Source of the DNA: Mycolicibacterium moriokaense
GTDB lineage: Bacteria; Actinomycetota; Actinomycetes; Mycobacteriales; Mycobacteriaceae
Length of the DNA stretch: 61,512 nt
Reading direction: 5' to 3'
NCBI RefSeq assembly: GCF_003347205.1
Contig: NZ_QQBJ01000031.1
Location: 1-61,512 of the forward strand
The notes below the pieces were generated by a model. It had not been told where the DNA came from, did no database searches, and saw only the letters and a program-made list of their open reading frames with translations. The position numbers were made by a program, and so were the translations under genes. Of this stretch, positions 8,193-16,366 are shown piece after piece; position 1 is the stretch's first letter, and every line of letters begins with the position of its first letter.

Positions 8193-8441
8193 CTATGCGG
8201 ACTGCTCAACGCTTCCTGACAAGCCCCGCAAAGTGGTTCCCAGTGCATGACGCCGCGAGGCCGCGAAGCGCACCTTCACTCCGATGGCGGCATCTATGTC
8301 CCTAAGCAGGGTCATTTCATACGAGGCTCCGCCGTCGGCAGTTGCAATGGGCGATAACGCACTCAGCAGAACCAGAGCTGATCCAGCCCAACTCAAGCCG
8401 CGCCGACGAATGCTGACGGGTGCATCCCCCTGCAATGACAT
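8193..8441 (-). CDS. Possible short secreted protein or remnant
   Basis: This 82-residue frame on the reverse strand has a convincing signal-peptide-like N-terminus (SIRRRGLSWAGSALVLLSALSPIATADG). A short basic tail with no known domain follows. No Shine-Dalgarno sequence precedes ATG 8441. It is convergent with the CAP gene. It could be the 5' remnant of a longer secreted-protein gene that has lost its 3' part. No function is proposed. Confidence 0.3.
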   Translation of the reverse strand: MSLQGDAPVSIRRRGLSWAGSALVLLSALSPIATADGGASYEMTLLRDIDAAIGVKVRFAASRRHALGTTLRGLSGSVEQSA

Positions 8442-8569
8442 TTACACGTTTCTGTGGTTATCGAACGATGAATCCCATTGGCACCGCATTGTTCCACCGG
8501 GTGTCATCTTTTCCAGCAAGCCAACAATTCTGTGGACTCAACGAAGAAATACACGAAGGAGCCCGTTCA

Positions 8570-9052
8570 ATGACGCTATCCCGTGACGAGATAGATGAAT
8601 TTTCGGAGAGTATGGCACGAGCAGCAGGCCGCGACAGCCAGCACGTGGGGGAGGAGCACCTTGTCGTTAGCTCCGACGACGCGCACTGGATCCAGACTGG
8701 CAGCCCATCTCAGATTGGGCTGCTCCTACGAATACCTGCTCGCTCGGTAGAGTTTTTTCTGCAGAAGATTCCCGGGGGCGAGGGCAGTGACCTTCATCGA
8801 CACGTACATGAGTCGGTTCACTTCGTGCGATATGGCTCGGGTTGGTCGGAGATTGGCGATCAACGCGTCCGGTGGAGCGCGGGCGACTTCGTGTATACGC
8901 CGCCGTGGATCTGGCATCGCCACTATGCCGACGAGGGGCACGACGTGGAGATGATCGTCATCGAGAATTCCCGCCTGCTGGCTGCTCTGGACGCCACCCA
9001 GAGGGAAAGCATGGGCAACACTAGCTTCGCAGACGCCTTCGGCGAGAAGTAG
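8570..9052 (+). CDS. Cupin-domain protein
   Basis: This 160-residue single-cupin protein has the metal-binding cupin motif 1 near residues 73-90 (DLHRHVHESVHFVRYGSG, with the HxH pair followed by an acidic or histidine ligand). Motif 2 lies near 105-120 (GDFVYTPPWIWHRHYADEG). Such proteins can be dioxygenases, isomerases or ligand sensors, and this one resembles the short cupins found near aromatic-degradation genes. The start is ATG 8570, chosen over an upstream in-frame ATG because gaagga lies nine bases before it. It is a single gene between two gene-poor intervals, so its pathway cannot be deduced from neighbours. Confidence 0.8.
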   Translation: MTLSRDEIDEFSESMARAAGRDSQHVGEEHLVVSSDDAHWIQTGSPSQIGLLLRIPARSVEFFLQKIPGGEGSDLHRHVHESVHFVRYGSGWSEIGDQRVRWSAGDFVYTPPWIWHRHYADEGHDVEMIVIENSRLLAALDATQRESMGNTSFADAFGEK

Positions 9053-9534
9053 CGATTCGTCCTCAGCGGATCGGAGCTGCGCACATCCGCTCGCGCGCCG
9101 ACCTCGCCGGGCGAAGGAACAAACCCCGAAAACCTCGGCTACGCACATCTTTGGACGGCTTCGCCAATCATTGTGAAGGACGTCATGGCGTTCGTTTCGC
9201 GTTTCCGGAGGCGGATTTCGAAGGCCGGCAATGGTGGCATGGCCGAGGGCCGCTTCGAGCATGGCCAGGTGATCGCGCTTCAATTTCGCGGTTCGCTGGC
9301 AAGGCAACGGTGGGAGCGGATGATTTCGTCCGGTGGCAGCCGGTCAGTGTCAGGCACAACTAGGCGGTTTAGGGCGGCCGAATCCTGTTGTGCCGCAATA
9401 GTTAAGTCAGCATGGTGACGTCTCCCCCACGGTTAATGTGGATAGGAGGTTTGCCTAATATTACCAAACATTGAAATTCATCTGTCTCAACTATATTGCC
9501 TCCATACGGTTAGAGGTTGGCCTAGCCTCAGACT
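9053..9534. other. Interval without a supportable gene
   Basis: About 480 bases are covered only by short overlapping frames. None shows a recognisable motif or ribosome site. The last 150 bases are comparatively AT-rich (around 9420-9530) and could hold a promoter for the decayed TetR gene that follows. Confidence 0.4.
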
Positions 9535-9939
9535 GTGCGCCAAACGGCAGATGCTGATGCCTTCTCACCCTGGTCGATGCGTGAGACTGAGCTGCTCGAG
9601 GTCGCGTTGCAGCTCCTGGAAGCGCGGGAATATGACGGGCTGACGGTCGACGCGTGCCACCCTCCGTGCCAGCAAGGCCACTATCTACCCGCGCTGGACC
9701 ACCTCGACGGTGTTCGCCCCAATAACCGTAAGTGTCCGCCAGGTCGCGGACGTAATCGACACCGGAACGCTGTGGGGTTATCTTCTGGCTTGGCGCACGG
9801 GAATGCGTGCGCACCCACGTCGAAACTCTGCCACGGGTATCTGCTACCGAGGTATGTAGTCTTGCGCTCAATCATCGTCGGCTGGCCAACAACCGACCGC
9901 ACCGTTCAGATTCTCGACGACATAGTCGTCCCACCCTGA
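9535..9939 (+). pseudogene. Decayed TetR-family regulator (two frameshifts)
   Basis: The first frame encodes a TetR N-terminus (helix ALQLLEAREYDGLTVDA). After about base 9655 the homology jumps to the next frame, which reads ATLRASKATIYPRW, the classic recognition helix, followed by VADVIDTGTLWGYLLAWRTGMRAH up to a stop near 9854. From about 9855 the original frame again looks TetR-like (RSIIVGWPTTDRTVQILDDIVVPP, the usual last helices). The middle is shorter than a normal TetR C-terminal domain, so an internal deletion accompanies the frameshifts. At under 140 codons against a usual 190-210, the gene is not functional. It lies immediately upstream of an intact MarR gene. Confidence 0.75.
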
Positions 9940-9943
9940 ATCC

Positions 9944-10366
9944 GTGGAACGGGTTGAGACCCAGTCGCTGGGCTACCTTCTGCACCGCTTAACTTCGGCG
10001 CTGCGTAACGAGGTGACCGCCACGGTGCTCTCGCCGTTGGGTGTCTCCTTCCCTCAGTACCTATGCATGCGCTTGTTGTCGCAATCGCCCGGCATGTCCA
10101 ATGCGCAATTGGCGCGCACTATCAACGTTTCCCCACAGGCGATGAACAGGGTGGTGCGGGAATTGCAGAAGCGCAGTTTAGTGGTACAGGCCACCATGGC
10201 GCCGTCTGGGCGATCACTTCCCATGGAGCTTTCGATTGAGGGCGCCGAGTTGCTCAACCGCACCAACTCCGGTGTGCGTGCGGCCGAACGTCGTGTTCTC
10301 GCCGAGTTCGCCGAGCAGGACCGGCATGAACTGCTGAAGCTACTCGCCATGCTCGGCCAGCGATAA
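9944..10366 (+). CDS. MarR-family transcriptional regulator
   Basis: This 140-residue winged-helix regulator shows the normal MarR order: an N-terminal dimerisation helix (LGYLLHRLTSALRNEV), the recognition helix in QLARTINVSPQAMNRVVRELQKRSLV (about residues 54-80), the wing with its Arg (TMAPSGRSLPMELS), and a C-terminal dimerisation helix (RVLAEFAEQDRHELLKLLAML). Translation probably starts at GTG 9944. MarR proteins commonly repress catabolic or efflux genes in response to phenolic ligands. The target here is not evident because the nearest neighbours are pseudogenes. Confidence 0.88.
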   Translation: MERVETQSLGYLLHRLTSALRNEVTATVLSPLGVSFPQYLCMRLLSQSPGMSNAQLARTINVSPQAMNRVVRELQKRSLVVQATMAPSGRSLPMELSIEGAELLNRTNSGVRAAERRVLAEFAEQDRHELLKLLAMLGQR

Positions 10367-10805
10367 CCACCCTGAAATATTTACCGGCCTATCCGCGAGT
10401 GGTTACCTTGTAGCGGTGCCGCGGCCGGGCCGACGTTCTCGCGCCCAGCGCACCGGCGGAGGATCGCTACGGAGGTAGGTTCCCTTGCCTGCCGCCGTCG
10501 CCGACCTTCTGCCGTATTCGGAATCGGAACCAGTGTGCTGACCAAACTTATGCAAACCCTATCGGAGGTACCGACAAACCTTGTGCGCCGACCGAGGGCC
10601 TCGTGATGTGCGCCGCCACCATTCGTTAGAAGCACCGTGGGTGACGCCGCCAACCGCAGAGCCCCGTCTGCCAAGCAGTGAAGTGATCTCGTCGAAGACG
10701 GAGTGGCGCTACGCCCGAGACCGTGCTCAGCAAGGCCGTGCCAGGCGGTGCCCCGGGCCCTGTCGAGCAGAAGCCACGTACCGGTGCATCGAGCAAGCTT
10801 GGTGA
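10367..10805. other. Interval without a supportable gene
   Basis: About 440 bases between the MarR gene and a GAF-domain remnant. Open frames on both strands here have arginine-rich, low-complexity translations typical of wrong-frame reading. It probably contains more of the decayed gene whose end is recognisable at 10806-11108. Confidence 0.35.
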
Positions 10806-11108
10806 TGTTCACCCCCCGGACAGGACCAACGCCCTGACATTGACCTACTGATCACCGAATGCCGCGGCAACGGCGCTGTTGAAATACCAGGGCGAGTATG
10901 GAGTTTGGCGTTTCCCCTCCGCTACCACGGGGCGGTTGAAGGCACGCTCGTCGTCAGCGCCGTAAGCCCACCCTCGAGCGCGCACATCCAACTACTGACT
11001 GTGCCCGCGAATCAGAACGGCGCTGCCCTGGCATGCATTGCCCTCCATCGGCAAGACAAGCGGTGTACCGAGGAACTGCAAAGAGCGACACAACTCGTCG
11101 ACCACTGA
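10806..11108 (+). pseudogene. C-terminal remnant of a GAF-domain protein
   Basis: The frame is open for 100 codons without a convincing start. It reads like the second half of a GAF sensory domain: a short acidic strand (DIDLLITECRGNGAV), then VWSLAFPLRYHGAVEGTLVVSA, then the final helix with LLTVPANQNGAALACI. Intact GAF proteins have another 70-100 residues before this point and usually an output domain. A stop at 10803 precedes the fragment. It lies next to other decayed genes, which suggests an old deletion junction. Confidence 0.5.
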
Positions 11109-11133
11109 GGGCCTGGCCATGGTGCCCTGTGGG

Positions 11134-11883
11134 TTACAGCGAGCGGCCGATGCCGCGCGCCGCGACCTGCAGGGCACCGAGCAGTCTCTGGCGATCGCGT
11201 CGCAGGCTTGGCACGACCACCCCGATCGCTGCGGCCACGGTGTCGTCGGACGATCGCACCACGGGGACGGCCAGCGAACAGGCGCCGAGCGACATTTCCT
11301 CGCTTGTGGTCGCCAGTCCGTCTCGACAAGCTCGGTCGATCTGGGCGGCAAGCACTGGGCGTGCGACGATCGTGTACGGCGTGACGCGGATCAGGTTGGC
11401 AAACACATGTTCCTGAATCTCTTCCGGTGCGTAGGCAAGCAGGACCTTGCCGACTCCGGTGCAGTGCATGGGCAGTTTGCTGCCGACGCTGCTGACGATG
11501 GGGACCGAGGTGCTGCCCATCATCCGCTCGAGATAGAGCACCTCGGTGCCTTCGCGGATCGCGAGGTGCACCGTGGCCGTCGTCGCCGCGTAGATGTCAT
11601 GCAGATATGGTTCGGCAACCTGGCGCAATCTGCCTTCGACGGGTGCGAGCAGTCCCGCATCCCACAGCAGTCTGCCCACCTCGAAACGGCCGTCTTTTCG
11701 TCGCTGCAGCGCGTGTCCGGCAACCAGTTCGCCTGCCAGTCGATGCGTGGTGGGAACCGGCAGGCCGGCGCGATGGGCAAGCTCGGACAGCGGCAGGCTG
11801 CGGTGCCGTTCGTCGAACGCGCCGATGATGGCCAGCAAACGACTTGTGACCGTCGCTCCGGGGGTGGACGTGTTTCCTGCCAT
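11134..11883 (-). CDS. IclR-family regulator of the pca operon (PcaR-like)
   Basis: This 249-residue IclR-type regulator has an N-terminal winged helix (residues 10-70, with LPLSELAHRAGLPVPTTHRLAGELV as the recognition region). A C-terminal effector domain follows (residues 80-249, with PMHCTGVGKVLLAY, a hallmark of the family). The start at ATG 11883 is chosen because ggaagg lies about nine bases before it. Longer in-frame starts would run into the divergent promoter. It is transcribed away from pcaH across a 62-base spacer containing an imperfect palindrome (11893-11912). By analogy with PcaR/PobR-type IclR proteins, it probably controls the pca operon in response to a pathway intermediate and regulates itself. 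Confidence 0.88.
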   Translation of the reverse strand: MAGNTSTPGATVTSRLLAIIGAFDERHRSLPLSELAHRAGLPVPTTHRLAGELVAGHALQRRKDGRFEVGRLLWDAGLLAPVEGRLRQVAEPYLHDIYAATTATVHLAIREGTEVLYLERMMGSTSVPIVSSVGSKLPMHCTGVGKVLLAYAPEEIQEHVFANLIRVTPYTIVARPVLAAQIDRACRDGLATTSEEMSLGACSLAVPVVRSSDDTVAAAIGVVVPSLRRDRQRLLGALQVAARGIGRSL

Positions 11884-11892
11884 TCTCTGCAT

Positions 11893-11912
11893 CCTTCCGC
11901 TGAGCGAAATTC
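11893..11912. promoter_or_regulatory. IclR-type operator-like sequence, copy 2 (pca promoter region)
   Basis: The core TTCCGCTGAGCGAAA is an imperfect inverted repeat (TTCCGC, three bases, GCGAAA). It lies directly upstream of the IclR gene and 34 bases before pcaH. It overlaps the position expected for both divergent promoters. A near-identical copy is at 7218-7237. Confidence 0.5.
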
Positions 11913-11945
11913 TAGTCTTCACTGCATTTCCCAGGAGCCGATAGC

Positions 11946-12743
11946 GTGCATCGCATGACAGCAACGCCCGCCATCAACTCGGACAGCGCTTCGGCAAGTC
12001 AGGCTGAGGTCAGCGGCGAGATCGGCGCGATCGAGTCGGCCTACCTGCGTTCGGGTGTGGAAGAGACGCAACCGCGGCTCGACTACGCGCCGTATCGGAG
12101 CAGCTTGTTGCGCCACCCGACCAAGGATCTGCACCACGCCGATCCGGAAGGTGTCGAGTTGTGGACGCCATGCTTCGGCGTGCGCGACGTCCATCCGCTC
12201 GAGTCCGACCTGACGATCCAGCACACGGGCGCACCGATCGGAGAACGCATGGTCGTGACCGGGCGGATCGTCGACGGTGACGGTCGGGCGGTGCGTCGGC
12301 AGCTGGTGGAGATCTGGCAGGCCAACGCGGGCGGTCGCTATATCCACAAGCGCGACCAGCATCCGTCGCCGATCGACCCGAACTTCACCGGTGTCGGGCG
12401 CTGCCTCACCGACGATGACGGCTACTACCGGTTCACCACCATCAAGCCCGGGCCCTACCCGTGGAAGAACCACCGCAACGCGTGGCGGCCCGCGCACATC
12501 CATTTCTCTTTGTTCGGAGCCGAATTCACGCAACGCATGATCACTCAGATGTACTTCCCGGGCGATCCGCTGTTCGCTCTCGACCCGATCTACCAGTCGG
12601 TCACCGACCAGAAGGCGCGAGACCGGCTGGTCGCCGGCTACGACCATGATGTGACCACCCACGAATGGGCGACCGGGTACCGCTGGGACATCGTGCTGTC
12701 CGGTGCCAACCGGACCCCTGTCGACGAAGGAGCCGACCACTGA
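11946..12743 (+). CDS. pcaH: Protocatechuate 3,4-dioxygenase, beta subunit
   Basis: This is the iron-bearing subunit of the intradiol enzyme that opens protocatechuate to 3-carboxy-cis,cis-muconate. Among its 265 residues are the four Fe(III) ligands: Tyr132 (GGRYIHK), Tyr171 (PGPYPWKNH), His184 and His186 (RPAHIHFSLF). The extra N-terminal region typical of the beta subunit is present (YRSSLLRHPTKDL). GTG 11946 is chosen as start because aggag lies eight bases before it. An ATG three codons later is spaced too far from that site. The stop codon overlaps the pcaG start, which ensures coupled synthesis of the two subunits. Confidence 0.96.
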   Translation: MHRMTATPAINSDSASASQAEVSGEIGAIESAYLRSGVEETQPRLDYAPYRSSLLRHPTKDLHHADPEGVELWTPCFGVRDVHPLESDLTIQHTGAPIGERMVVTGRIVDGDGRAVRRQLVEIWQANAGGRYIHKRDQHPSPIDPNFTGVGRCLTDDDGYYRFTTIKPGPYPWKNHRNAWRPAHIHFSLFGAEFTQRMITQMYFPGDPLFALDPIYQSVTDQKARDRLVAGYDHDVTTHEWATGYRWDIVLSGANRTPVDEGADH

Positions 12744-13306
12744 TGTCCACGCTGCTGACCGCGACGCCCGGCCAGACCGTCGGGCCGTTCTTCGGGTACG
12801 CGTTGCCGTTCGACCGCGACAGTGATCTCGTGCCGACTGGCTCACCCGGTGCGATCCAGTTTCACGGCGTCGTCATGGACGGGGCGGGCAACCCGGTTCC
12901 CGATGCGCTGCTCGAGATCTGGCAGGCCGACGCCGACGGCGTGATACCCACCGCCACCGGCTCGCTGCGTCGCGACGGCTGGACTTTCACCGGATGGGGC
13001 CGTGCCGCCACCGACGACGCGGGTCACTACAGCTTCTCCACGGTGTCGCCAGGTCCCACGCGTTCTGGTGCCGCACCGTTCTTCCTCATCACCGTCTTCG
13101 CCCGCGGGCTGCTCAACCGGCTGTTCACCCGGGCCTACGTCCCATGTGAGCAACTGGAAGATGATCCGCTGCTGAATTCGCTTCCCGCGCAGCGCCGTCA
13201 GACGCTGATCGCGACGCGCGAGGCGGCCGGCCTGCGGTTCGACATCAGGCTTCAAGCCGGAGACGACGAGACAGTTTTCCTCAGCTATCCGGGACATCGG
13301 CCATGA
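12743..13306 (+). CDS. pcaG: Protocatechuate 3,4-dioxygenase, alpha subunit
   Basis: This is the 187-residue partner subunit of the intradiol dioxygenase. It shares the beta-sandwich fold with PcaH (ATPGQTVGPFFGYALPF at the N-terminus, LLEIWQADADG, and GRAATDDAGHYSF) but lacks the histidine ligands, as expected for the alpha subunit. ATG 12743 overlaps the pcaH stop by one base. A longer in-frame extension upstream lies inside pcaH and is not used. Its end overlaps pcaB by four bases. The alpha subunit contributes substrate-binding residues at the interface. Confidence 0.95.
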   Translation: MSTLLTATPGQTVGPFFGYALPFDRDSDLVPTGSPGAIQFHGVVMDGAGNPVPDALLEIWQADADGVIPTATGSLRRDGWTFTGWGRAATDDAGHYSFSTVSPGPTRSGAAPFFLITVFARGLLNRLFTRAYVPCEQLEDDPLLNSLPAQRRQTLIATREAAGLRFDIRLQAGDDETVFLSYPGHRP

Positions 13307-14502
13307 CGGACCTGTTCTGGCCGGGGGATCACCGTGCCGATGGTCTGATGAGCGATCGTGCCTTCCTCGCGGCGATGGTCGCAGTCGAGCAGGCCTGGCT
13401 GGACGCGCTCGTCGGTGCCGGGATTGCGCCTGAGGAGGCGTTGGCCGATCTCGCCGAGTACGTGGCCGACGGTGACCTCGAGGCGATCGCCCGCGGCGCC
13501 GATGCCGATGGCAATCCGGTCAGCGGATTGGTTGCCCTGCTGCGCGAACGTACGCCACAGCCGACCGCACAGTGGCTCCATCGCGGCTTGACGAGTCAGG
13601 ATGTCGTCGACACCGCACTGATGGTGTGTGTCCGAGACGCCGTCGACCGCCTCCGCAAGGAACTCGCCCACCAGGTGCGGGCGCTGTCGCGGCTGGCTGA
13701 AACGCATTCCGCCACACCGATGATCGCGAGGACGCTGACGCAGGCCGCGTTGCCGAGCACCGTTGGCGTGAAAGTGGCGCGGTGGTTGTCGGCGGTGCTG
13801 GACGCCGCTGAACCGCTGACCGAATTACGCGTGCCGGTCCAAGCCGGAGGTGGGGCGGGCACCCTAGCCGCAGCCGTCGAGCTGAGCGGCTCGGTGGAAG
13901 GTGCGATCAGCTTGAGTGACTCGTTGGCCGTCGCCCTTGGCCTTGCTCCCGCGCCACCGTGGCACACCACGCGATCCGCGATCACGAGAATCGGCGATGC
14001 CCTGGTTTCCTGTTGCGACGCATGGGGGTACATCGCCGCCGATGTCGCAACAGGCAGCCGGCCCGAGATCGGCGAGTTCGCGGAGGCAGGCGGCGGCAGT
14101 TCGTCGACCATGCCGCACAAGAGCAATCCGGTGCGCTCGGTGCTGCTGCGCCGCACCGCGATCACCGCGGGGCCGCTCGCCGCCACACTGCACACCGCAT
14201 CGGCGATGTCGGTCGACGAACGCTCCGACGGTGCATGGCATGCCGAATGGGCCACCCTGCGGACGTTGGCGCGACACACCGTCGTCGCCGCGGCGCACGC
14301 GACGGAGCTACTGGCCGGGTTGCAGATCAATGTGGAGCGTGCCCGCGCAAATCTGGGCGCCGCCGACGGCGTGCTATCCGAGCAGAAGACGATGACGGAT
14401 CTGACCGGACACGCTGCCAGTGCTGAATACCTCGGAGCGGTCGAGCAACTCGTCGACGCCGCGTTGCACCGGGCCGGTCACTACCTGAAGGACGTCCCGT
14501 GA
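13303..14502 (+). CDS. pcaB: 3-carboxy-cis,cis-muconate cycloisomerase
   Basis: This member of the fumarase/aspartase superfamily converts 3-carboxymuconate to 4-carboxymuconolactone. At 399 residues it is slightly shorter than the 450-residue bacterial norm because the C-terminal extension is reduced. The superfamily signature GGSSTMPHKSNP is at about residues 266-277 and carries the catalytic serine loop. A conserved THR-like region reads GLTSQDVVDTALM near residue 93. It overlaps pcaG and pcaL by four bases each, which places it firmly in one polycistronic message. The order dioxygenase, cycloisomerase, lactonase matches the pathway order. Confidence 0.94.
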   Translation: MTDLFWPGDHRADGLMSDRAFLAAMVAVEQAWLDALVGAGIAPEEALADLAEYVADGDLEAIARGADADGNPVSGLVALLRERTPQPTAQWLHRGLTSQDVVDTALMVCVRDAVDRLRKELAHQVRALSRLAETHSATPMIARTLTQAALPSTVGVKVARWLSAVLDAAEPLTELRVPVQAGGGAGTLAAAVELSGSVEGAISLSDSLAVALGLAPAPPWHTTRSAITRIGDALVSCCDAWGYIAADVATGSRPEIGEFAEAGGGSSSTMPHKSNPVRSVLLRRTAITAGPLAATLHTASAMSVDERSDGAWHAEWATLRTLARHTVVAAAHATELLAGLQINVERARANLGAADGVLSEQKTMTDLTGHAASAEYLGAVEQLVDAALHRAGHYLKDVP

Positions 14503-15674
14503 GCATTCCGCGTATTGTCGGCACCGAGTTCGGGGGAGCGGACACCGCCCCTCTGCTTCTTCTCGGGCCGTCACTGGGCACCAGTGCCGCCACATTGTGG
14601 AGCGCGGCCGCCGCCCGTCTGAGCCAGAACTGGCGTGTGGTCGGTTGGGATCTGCCGGGCCACGGCCGCGGCGAGTCCGCGGATGCGTTCACCATCGCCG
14701 AATTGGCGGCGGCAGTGGTGGCACTGGCGGACGAGTTCACCGCCGAGACATTCCATTACGCAGGCGATTCGGTAGGCGGCTGCGTCGGGCTGCAACTGTT
14801 GCTCGACGTTCCGCACCGGATTGCGTCGGCCACCCTGCTGTGTACCGGCGCGGCGATCGGGACGCCGGACGCATGGCGGGAGCGGGCAGCGACCGTGCGG
14901 TCGGGCGGAACCGAAACCATGGTGGCCGCCGCGGCGCAGCGCTGGTTCCCCGAAGGCTTTGCCGACCGTGAGCCGGTCGTCAGCTCAGCACTTTTGGAAG
15001 CCCTGCGGGCCGCCGACGCGGACTCGTATGCCCAGGTGTGTGAGGCGCTGGCCGAATTCGACGTCGTCGACCGGCTGCATGAGATCACCACGCCGGTGCT
15101 CGCGGTCGCAGGGAGCCAGGACATCGCCACGCCGCCGGATCATTTGCAGCGCATAGCCACCGGCGTTAAGGACGCACGGCTGGTGGTGCTCGACGGCGTG
15201 GGGCACCTGGCTCCCGCCGAGGTCCCCGTTCGGGTCGCGGCGCTGATTGCCGAACACGCATCGGCGGGTTCGCCGAAGACCATCGACGAGGTGTATGCCG
15301 GCGGCCTCGCGGTTCGCCGTGATGTCCTCGGTGATGCGCACGTCGACCGGGCTATCGCAGCGACCACCGATTTCACCGCGGACTTTCAGCGGTTCATCAC
15401 TGAATATGCCTGGGGCGCAATCTGGACGCGCCCGGGACTGGACCGTCGTAGCCGGTCGCTGATCACGCTCACCGCCCTGGTGGCGCGGGGGCACCACGAA
15501 GAACTCAAGATGCACCTGCTGGCCGCCCGCCGCAACGGGCTGTCCAACGACGAGATCAAGGAACTCTTGATGCAGACCGCGATCTATTGCGGAGTCCCGG
15601 ATGCCAATACGGCGTTCCGGATTGCCGCTGACGTCCTACCCGACTTCGATGTCGACATGGGGGAGAGGCCGTGA
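14499..15674 (+). CDS. pcaL: Fused 3-oxoadipate enol-lactonase / 4-carboxymuconolactone decarboxylase
   Basis: This 391-residue fusion performs two successive steps of the beta-ketoadipate pathway. Residues 1-255 are an alpha/beta hydrolase (PcaD part) with the nucleophile serine in YAGDSVGGCVG and the catalytic histidine in DGVGHLAP. Residues about 265-391 are the all-helical decarboxylase (PcaC part) with RSRSLITLTALVARGHHEELKMHL and YCGVPDANTAFRIA. PcaL fusions are well known in actinobacteria such as Streptomyces and Rhodococcus. The gene overlaps both neighbours by four bases. The nucleophile elbow GDSVGG differs from the more common GLSMGG of PcaD but keeps the serine. Confidence 0.94.
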   Translation: MSIPRIVGTEFGGADTAPLLLLGPSLGTSAATLWSAAAARLSQNWRVVGWDLPGHGRGESADAFTIAELAAAVVALADEFTAETFHYAGDSVGGCVGLQLLLDVPHRIASATLLCTGAAIGTPDAWRERAATVRSGGTETMVAAAAQRWFPEGFADREPVVSSALLEALRAADADSYAQVCEALAEFDVVDRLHEITTPVLAVAGSQDIATPPDHLQRIATGVKDARLVVLDGVGHLAPAEVPVRVAALIAEHASAGSPKTIDEVYAGGLAVRRDVLGDAHVDRAIAATTDFTADFQRFITEYAWGAIWTRPGLDRRSRSLITLTALVARGHHEELKMHLLAARRNGLSNDEIKELLMQTAIYCGVPDANTAFRIAADVLPDFDVDMGERP

Positions 15675-16366
15675 GCCGCACGGAGATCTGCGACACCGCA
15701 CGACAGGCCGTCGCCGGAATCGAGAATGGTTCAACAGTTCTCGTGGGCGGATTCGGGATGGCGGGCATGCCGACCGTGCTCATCGACGCGCTGATCGAGC
15801 AGGGCGCCACTGATCTCACCATCGTCAGCAACAACGCGGGCAATGGTGACACCGGCCTGGCCGCGTTGCTCGCGGCCGGTCGCGTCACCAAGGTCATCTG
15901 TTCGTTTCCGCGACAGGCCGATTCGTACGTGTTCGACGAGCTGTACCACGCGGGCAAGATCGTGCTCGAGGTGGTTCCGCAGGGAAATCTGGCGGAACGG
16001 ATCAGGGCGGCGGGTGCAGGCATCGGCGCGTTCTTCTGTCCGACAGCTGTCGGCACCCCCCTCGCGGAAGGCAAGGAGACGCGAACGATCGACGGTCGGA
16101 CCTACGTGCTGGAGTATCCGATCCGGGGCGATGTCGCGCTCATCGGCGCCCACATCGGCGACCGGGCCGGGAACCTCCTATACCGCAAGACCGCCCGCAA
16201 CTTCGGGCCCGTGATGGCCACCGCGGCGGCACTCACCATCGCCGAAGTGTCGCACGTGGTCGACGCGGGTGGCATCGATCCCGAAATCGTTGTCACACCC
16301 GGAATCTTCGTTGACCGGATACTCGACCTGTCGACTGCCCAACACATGACGGAGGTGGCGTCGTGA
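15671..16366 (+). CDS. pcaI: 3-oxoadipate CoA-transferase, subunit A
   Basis: This is the alpha subunit of the succinyl-CoA:3-oxoadipate CoA-transferase (family I CoA transferase), 231 residues. Typical features are VLVGGFGMAGMPTVLIDAL near the N-terminus (the glycine-rich CoA-binding strand), NNAGNGDTGLAALL, and the terminal EVSHVVDAGGIDPEIVVTPGIFVDRIL. The catalytic glutamate lies in the other subunit, encoded immediately downstream. It overlaps pcaL and pcaJ by four bases each. The enzyme activates 3-oxoadipate to its CoA ester for the final thiolase. Confidence 0.94.
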   Translation: MSRTEICDTARQAVAGIENGSTVLVGGFGMAGMPTVLIDALIEQGATDLTIVSNNAGNGDTGLAALLAAGRVTKVICSFPRQADSYVFDELYHAGKIVLEVVPQGNLAERIRAAGAGIGAFFCPTAVGTPLAEGKETRTIDGRTYVLEYPIRGDVALIGAHIGDRAGNLLYRKTARNFGPVMATAAALTIAEVSHVVDAGGIDPEIVVTPGIFVDRILDLSTAQHMTEVAS

